A stretch of DNA of 64,000 nucleotides, from NCBI GenBank assembly GCA_031273925.1, contig JAISQW010000005.1, forward strand, positions 60,920 to 124,919, in the 5' to 3' direction. The DNA comes from Endomicrobium sp. GTDB lineage: Bacteria > Elusimicrobiota > Endomicrobiia > Endomicrobiales > Endomicrobiaceae. The notes below the pieces were generated by a model. That model was not told where the DNA came from. It searched no databases and saw nothing but the letters and a program-made list of their open reading frames with translations. The position numbers were made by a program, and so were the translations under genes. Positions 59,102 through 64,000 of this stretch are shown in pieces (within the stretch, counting starts at the first letter, position 1; each line of letters starts with the position of its first letter).

Positions 59102-61521
59102 TAATTAAAAGTATAGTTGGTTGTAAAATTATTAAGCTCCTAAACTTATCATATAAACAATTAAATGAATTTAGTAGAAGTATGAATTTGTCATTGTCTC
59201 TTTTAGAGATGATTAAAATAAAAAGTTATTTCAAAAAAATTGCAAGAAATCCTACTGATATTGAATTGGAAACTATAGCTCAAACTTGGAGTGAACATTG
59301 TAAACATAAGACATTAACTGGAATAATCAAATATACTGAAAAAAAAAACGGGAGAAAAAAAATAAGAGTTTTTAATAACCTTTTAAAAGAGACTATTTTT
59401 AGAGCTACGATTGAGTTAAATAAAAAACAATGTTTATCAGTTTTTAAAGATAATGCAGGTGTTGTTGAATTTGATCATAAAAATGCTGTTGCTTTTAAAG
59501 TTGAAACTCACAATCATCCAGCAGCTCTTGAACCTTATGGCGGAGCTGCAACTGGTATTGGTGGTGTAGTAAGAGATATTTTAGGGGTTGGGCTTGGTGC
59601 AAAACCTGTAGCTGCTACTAGTGTTTTTTGTTTTGCTAATCTAGATATAAAAAAATCTCAAATCCCTACTGGAGCATGTCATCCTAAAAGAATAGCAAAA
59701 GGAATAATTTCCGGTGTAAGAGATTATGGTAATAAAATTGGTATACCTATAGTAAATGGTGCTACTTGTTTTGATGATGGATATATTGTTAATCCTCTTG
59801 TTTTTTGCGGTGCGATTGGAATAATTCCACAAAAAAGAATAGAAAAAAAAATTTGTGCAGGAGATTTAATTTTAATTGTTGGTGGAAAAACTGGCAGAGA
59901 TGGTGTTCATGGAGCAACATTTTCTTCAATAAATCTTGATCAACAATCTAATATAAATGCAGTACAAATAGGAAATCCTATAGTAGAAAAAAAAATTTTA
60001 GATGTTATGCTTAAGGCAAGAGATTTAAATTTTTATAAAGCTGTTACCGATTGTGGTGCAGGAGGTTTATCTAGTGCTATTGGTGAACTTGCCGAACAAA
60101 CAGGGGCAGTTGTCTACTTAGATAAAGTACCTGTAAAATACAGTGGACTTCGTCCATGGGAAATATGGATTTCAGAATCACAAGAAAGAATGGTTATTGT
60201 TGTAGAACGTAAAAATAAGAAAAAAATAATTAAAATATTTAATGAAGAAAATGTTGAAGCTACTTTTATAGGAGAATTTACAAATAGTAAAAAGTTAGTG
60301 CTTATGTATAAGAACAACATGTTAGCTAACATGGATATGTTTTTTATCCATAAAGATCTACCAAAACCTGTAAGATATGCATCTTATACCATAAAGAATG
60401 AGCAAGTACAGGAACCAATTAAATTACATTCTTTTGAAATACTAAAATTATTAAAATATTTACTTGCAGATTTAAATATTTGTTCAAAAGAATGGATTAT
60501 AAGACAATATGACCATGAAGTACAAGGACAAACCATTATAAAACCGTTACACGGTAATACCATAGAAACATCTGGACATGGTGATGCAAGCGTTATTTTC
60601 CCATATACTATTGTTAAAGCCACAAAAAAAGGTATAGTTTTATCTAATGGCTTGAATCCTAGATATGGTAAAATAAATACATATAAAATGGCTGCTTCAG
60701 CTATAGAAGAATCTTTGAGAAATGCTGTCTCAGTTGGAGCTGATATTGATAAGATTTCAATTTTAGATAATTTTTGTTGGGGAGATACTGATAAATCTAA
60801 AATTTTGGGAAGCTTAATATATGCAGCAAAAGCCTGTTATGATATGTCAAAAGCATTTTGCGTACCTTTTATATCCGGTAAAGATAGTTTACATAATGAA
60901 TATTTTATTGATAAGAATAAATATTCTATACCTCCAGTTCTTCTTATTTCTGCTATTGGAATTATAAATGATGTAACTAAGACAGTTACTATGCCTTTTA
61001 AAAAAGAAAATAATAAAATTTATATACTTGGTGTTACAAGAAATGAACTTGGTGGATCTATGTTTACAAAATTTAAAAATATTAAAAATGGTATTATTCC
61101 CGTAGTATATTATGCAGAATCGAAAATTATAATGAAAAAAATTTATGAAACAATAAGTAAAAATTTAATTGAATCGTGTCATGATTGTTCTGATGGTGGA
61201 CTCGCCGTTGCTGTAAGTGAAATGTCTTTTGCATCAAACAAAGGTGTAAAAATAAACATTGACACTGTTAAAACAGAACCAAAAGATTCATTAACTGTAA
61301 CTGAAATAATGTTTTCTGAATCAAATGGGAGATTTATTGTTGAAGTAAAACCAGAAAATGAATTTAAGTTTAAAAAAATTTTTAAAAATTTAATTTTTTC
61401 TGAGATTGGTTATATAATTAACGAAGATGTAATAATTTTTGAAAGCAAAAAACACAAATTGAAAGTGAAAGAAAAATTAAGTGTACTTTCCAATTTTTGG
61501 CGTAGAAATATTAATTTATGA
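59098..61521 (+). CDS. purL: phosphoribosylformylglycinamidine synthase, large subunit
   Basis: ATP-dependent amidation of FGAR to FGAM. The product is 807 residues, the small-PurL type that needs PurS and PurQ. Motifs: AQTWSEHCKHKT, KVETHNHPAALEPYGGAATG, TDCGAGGLSSAIGEL, SGKDSLHNEY and SCHDCSDGGLAVAVSEM. It overlaps purS by 4 bp and the reading frame upstream of purQ by 41 bp. Confidence 0.96.
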   Translation: MIIKSIVGCKIIKLLNLSYKQLNEFSRSMNLSLSLLEMIKIKSYFKKIARNPTDIELETIAQTWSEHCKHKTLTGIIKYTEKKNGRKKIRVFNNLLKETIFRATIELNKKQCLSVFKDNAGVVEFDHKNAVAFKVETHNHPAALEPYGGAATGIGGVVRDILGVGLGAKPVAATSVFCFANLDIKKSQIPTGACHPKRIAKGIISGVRDYGNKIGIPIVNGATCFDDGYIVNPLVFCGAIGIIPQKRIEKKICAGDLILIVGGKTGRDGVHGATFSSINLDQQSNINAVQIGNPIVEKKILDVMLKARDLNFYKAVTDCGAGGLSSAIGELAEQTGAVVYLDKVPVKYSGLRPWEIWISESQERMVIVVERKNKKKIIKIFNEENVEATFIGEFTNSKKLVLMYKNNMLANMDMFFIHKDLPKPVRYASYTIKNEQVQEPIKLHSFEILKLLKYLLADLNICSKEWIIRQYDHEVQGQTIIKPLHGNTIETSGHGDASVIFPYTIVKATKKGIVLSNGLNPRYGKINTYKMAASAIEESLRNAVSVGADIDKISILDNFCWGDTDKSKILGSLIYAAKACYDMSKAFCVPFISGKDSLHNEYFIDKNKYSIPPVLLISAIGIINDVTKTVTMPFKKENNKIYILGVTRNELGGSMFTKFKNIKNGIIPVVYYAESKIIMKKIYETISKNLIESCHDCSDGGLAVAVSEMSFASNKGVKINIDTVKTEPKDSLTVTEIMFSESNGRFIVEVKPENEFKFKKIFKNLIFSEIGYIINEDVIIFESKKHKLKVKEKLSVLSNFWRRNINL

Positions 61522-61543
61522 TGATATTTTGTTAAGAAATTAT

Positions 61544-62326
61544 ATGAAAAAGATAAAGGTCCTAATTCTTAGAACAGCAGGTACAAATTGTGATTATGAA
61601 ACACAGTTTGCTTTCGAATTATGTGGTGCTATTGCAGAACGTATACATATTAATTTACTTATAGAAAATAGAAATAAAATCTTTGATTATAACATTTTAG
61701 CTCTTCCAGGTGGTTTTTCTTATGGTGATGATATTGCTTCAGGTAAGATATTAGCAAATGAACTTAAATATAAACTTGGAGATAAAATAAAAAAATTTGC
61801 GTTAAATGGTAATCCAATAATAGGTATATGTAATGGTTTCCAGGTTTTATCTAAAATGGGTTTATTGCCAAATCCAAAAATACTTAAACAATCTTTTACT
61901 CTTACATACAATGATTCAGGAAAATTTGAATGTCGTTGGGTTTATTTAAAAAAGGAAAAAGTGAAAAATTGTTGCATATGGGTAAGAAATATTCCAAATT
62001 TAATTAGTTTACCAGTAGCTCACAGTGAAGGGAAATTCATACCTATTAATAATAAATTGATAGATATTTTAACAAAAAAAAATCAGATTGTTTTTAGATA
62101 TTCAACAAAAAATGGTAATGTTGCACTAAGTTATCCTTTATCACCAAATGGTTCTGTTGGACAAATTGCTGGATTATGCAATGATAATGGAAATGTTTTT
62201 GGTCTTATGCCTCATCCTGAAAGATATATTTTTGCTTTGCAACATCCAGCAAAAGCAAAGATTAATAATGATGAATATGGATGGGGTAAATTAATTTTTC
62301 AAAATGCTGTTGATTTTATGAAGTAA
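61544..62326 (+). CDS. purQ: phosphoribosylformylglycinamidine synthase, glutaminase subunit
   Basis: Releases ammonia from glutamine for PurL. From ATG 61544 (MKKIKVLILRTAGTNCD) the product is 260 residues; an upstream in-frame start at 61481 overlaps purL and adds residues not seen in the family. The class I triad is present: Cys in IGICNGFQVL, and His-Glu in MPHPER. ALPGGFSYGDDIASG is typical. Confidence 0.95.
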   Translation: MKKIKVLILRTAGTNCDYETQFAFELCGAIAERIHINLLIENRNKIFDYNILALPGGFSYGDDIASGKILANELKYKLGDKIKKFALNGNPIIGICNGFQVLSKMGLLPNPKILKQSFTLTYNDSGKFECRWVYLKKEKVKNCCIWVRNIPNLISLPVAHSEGKFIPINNKLIDILTKKNQIVFRYSTKNGNVALSYPLSPNGSVGQIAGLCNDNGNVFGLMPHPERYIFALQHPAKAKINNDEYGWGKLIFQNAVDFMK

Positions 62327-62409
62327 TTATATAAAATATGTTTTTTTGTTATATATTAAACTTTTAAATAAATTTATTTTGTTATATTAATAAAATTTTG
62401 AGGGTTAAT

Positions 62410-63705
62410 ATGAGACTTTTGATTATAGGTTCTGGAGGTAGAGAACATGCCTTATGTTATAAATTTGGAAAAAGTATTAATATAAAAAAAATATACTGTA
62501 TACCTGGTAACGGTGGAACCGCAAAAATAGCTGAAAATGTGAATATACCAATAACAGATTTTGATAAATTATCATCTTTTGTTATCAAAAATAAAATAGA
62601 TTTTACTTTTGTTGGGCCTGAACTACCTCTCTCTCTTGGAATAGTTGATTATTTTAAAAGCAAAGGATTAAAAATTTTAGGACCTTCAAAAATGGCTGCA
62701 AGATTAGAATCAAGTAAAATATATTCAAAAAGATTTATGTATAAATATAATATACCTACAGCACGGTATAATTATTTTACAAATATTAATGATGCTATGA
62801 ATTTTTTAAAAAATCTCAAATTAAAAGAAAACGAAAAAATTGTAATAAAAGCTGATGGACTTGCTGCAGGAAAGGGTGTTTATATCTGTAAAAATAAAAG
62901 TGAAAGTAAAAATGCTATAAATCAAATTATGAATAAAAGGATTTTTGGAAATGCAGGATCTAATATAATAATAGAAGAATATATAGAAGGATATGAACTT
63001 TCATATTTAATATTTTTAGATGGTATCTCTTATTCAATAATGCCAATTTCTAAAGATTATAAACGAGCAAATAATAATGATAAAGGACTTAATACAGGTG
63101 GTATGGGTGCTTATGCCACAACATTTTCTTTCATATCAAACGATATGAATAAAAAAGTTAAACATATTATTAATAAAATTGTTAAAGGAATTATGTTAGA
63201 AAAACTTAATTATTGTGGTGTTTTGTATATTGGAATGATTTTTAAAAATAATTTTATTCCCACTGTTTTAGAGTTCAATTGTCGTTTTGGAGATCCAGAA
63301 GCTCAAGTTATTTTACCTTTATTGAAATCAGATTTATTTGATATTTGCACAGCAATTTTAGAACAAAAACTTATTAGTGTAAAAATAGATTGGAAAAGCG
63401 AGTTTTCTGTTTGTGTTGTAGTTGCATCAGATGGATATCCTGAAAGTTTTGAAAAAGGTTTTGAAATAAAAGGTATTGAAAATGTTGTAGACAAAAATGT
63501 TAAAATATTTCATTCTGGAACAGAAATAAAAAATAATAAGTTTATAACTTCTAGCGGAAGAGTTTTATGTGTTACTGCAACAGCGATGGATTGTATGAAA
63601 AGTGCAATAAATAAAGTTTACAAAAATATTAAATATATACATTTTAAAAACATGTATTATAGAAAAGATATCGGTAAAGATTACTTTTTAGATAAGTATA
63701 TTTAG
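62410..63705 (+). CDS. purD: phosphoribosylamine-glycine ligase
   Basis: Second step of purine synthesis, ATP-grasp fold. The start is ATG 62410, six bases after GAGG, giving 431 residues (MRLLIIGSGGREHAL); a TTG at 62398 is not needed. KADGLAAGKGVYIC, YIEGYELSYLIF and EFNCRFGDPEAQVILP are conserved. A glycine user, so it links the glycine cleavage genes to this pathway. Confidence 0.96.
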   Translation: MRLLIIGSGGREHALCYKFGKSINIKKIYCIPGNGGTAKIAENVNIPITDFDKLSSFVIKNKIDFTFVGPELPLSLGIVDYFKSKGLKILGPSKMAARLESSKIYSKRFMYKYNIPTARYNYFTNINDAMNFLKNLKLKENEKIVIKADGLAAGKGVYICKNKSESKNAINQIMNKRIFGNAGSNIIIEEYIEGYELSYLIFLDGISYSIMPISKDYKRANNNDKGLNTGGMGAYATTFSFISNDMNKKVKHIINKIVKGIMLEKLNYCGVLYIGMIFKNNFIPTVLEFNCRFGDPEAQVILPLLKSDLFDICTAILEQKLISVKIDWKSEFSVCVVVASDGYPESFEKGFEIKGIENVVDKNVKIFHSGTEIKNNKFITSSGRVLCVTATAMDCMKSAINKVYKNIKYIHFKNMYYRKDIGKDYFLDKYI

Positions 63706-63772
63706 TATAAAACATATTTATATAATCAATATATAAAGTAGGTGGGGGAAAAGTATTTTAATAGGAGATTTT

Positions 63773-64000
63773 ATGCAAAAAAAAGTTGATGTAGCAATTA
63801 TTATAGGTTCAAAATCAGATGCTGTATTAATTAATGAGACAGTTAAAACATTAGATGAATTTAAAGTATCTTATAGTTTGAATATTGCTTCAGCCCACAG
63901 AACAGTTAAACATTTAAAAGATTGTATAAAACATGCATCAGCACATTCTAAAGTTTTTATAGCTGCTGCAGGAATGTCTGCTGCTTTACCTGGAGTTATT
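63773..64000 (+). CDS. purE: N5-carboxyaminoimidazole ribonucleotide mutase, N-terminal part
   Basis: The first 76 codons are in the window; the gene runs off the right edge. GSKSDAVLINETV, SAHRTVKHL and AAAGMSAALPGVI are the PurE signature. The GMSAALPG version, with alanine where E. coli-type enzymes have histidine, needs the complete sequence before assigning class I or II. AGGAG precedes the ATG. It continues the purine operon; purK and purF are not seen. Confidence 0.93.
   Translation, partial: MQKKVDVAIIIGSKSDAVLINETVKTLDEFKVSYSLNIASAHRTVKHLKDCIKHASAHSKVFIAAAGMSAALPGVI

Overview
The window is an AT-rich bacterial chromosome segment, dense with housekeeping genes. Intergenic DNA is close to pure A/T. 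The gene set suggests a Gram-negative-type, probably anaerobic bacterium with a shrinking genome: a heptose adenylyltransferase, GatCAB transamidation, the MEP isoprenoid pathway, PurS/PurL/PurQ purine synthesis, an acetogen-type MetF/MetV pair, a DUF116 protein and a GGGtGRT/NifU-like pair. An Endomicrobium-type (Elusimicrobiota) symbiont of gut protists fits best, but this is inference from gene content and style of decay, not a database match. I see no insertion sequences, prophage, CRISPR arrays or rRNA genes.

Layout. 1-5263: the end of guaB, then leftward ispD-ispF-cysS-rlmB-rplM-rpsI. 5.4-9.8 kb: rightward cls, a Cas4/AddB-like PD-(D/E)XK protein, rmuC and an RNase H protein, ending at a terminator and three tRNAs. 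10.2-16.8 kb: leftward dnaN-dciA-gyrB-gyrA. 16.8-21.6 kb: leftward glmU-prs-rplY-pth-metV-metF. 21.8-28.8 kb: a two-repeat small protein, and leftward gatC-corA-gatA-gatB-nitroreductase-argS. 28.8-32.7 kb: leftward gcvH-gcvPA-gcvPB-rfaE2. 33.2-38.4 kb: a PHP phosphoesterase, rpsP-khpA-rimM-trmD-rplS, the GGGtGRT/NifU-like pair and tRNA-Ser. 38.7-44.5 kb: folD (rightward), then leftward dnaE-serS. From 44.8 kb almost everything runs rightward: DUF116, a DEAD-box helicase, rsmA-dnaA, two tRNAs, lysC, rpmH-rnpA-yidD-yidC, tRNA-Ser, NUDIX-Bax1-engB and purC-S-L-Q-D-E. The one leftward exception is a sodium-dependent transporter.

The most striking result is the state of the replication and translation machinery. 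DnaA keeps an open frame but has a damaged P-loop and a clean in-frame deletion of the sensor-1/arginine-finger segment, while its DNA-binding domain is largely intact. Three otherwise good genes are broken by a single frame change at a homopolymer or slippery site: dnaE (A12), gcvPA (T9) and pth (CCC-UAG, the layout of a programmed +1 site). In each case the other frame restores a family-length protein. RimM has lost its N-terminal domain, MetV is cut to about 70 residues, and recF and gcvT are missing from their usual places. G9 tracts, unexpected in such AT-rich DNA, lie inside gcvPA and just before the khpA ribosome binding site. Together these suggest early gene decay buffered by transcriptional slippage or recoding; assembly error at homopolymers must be excluded first.

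Other points of interest are a probable ATT start on the PD-(D/E)XK gene, a possibly leaderless DUF116 gene, a perfect 66-bp duplication inside the small repeat protein, and an inverted pair of DnaA-box-like sequences directly before dnaA.
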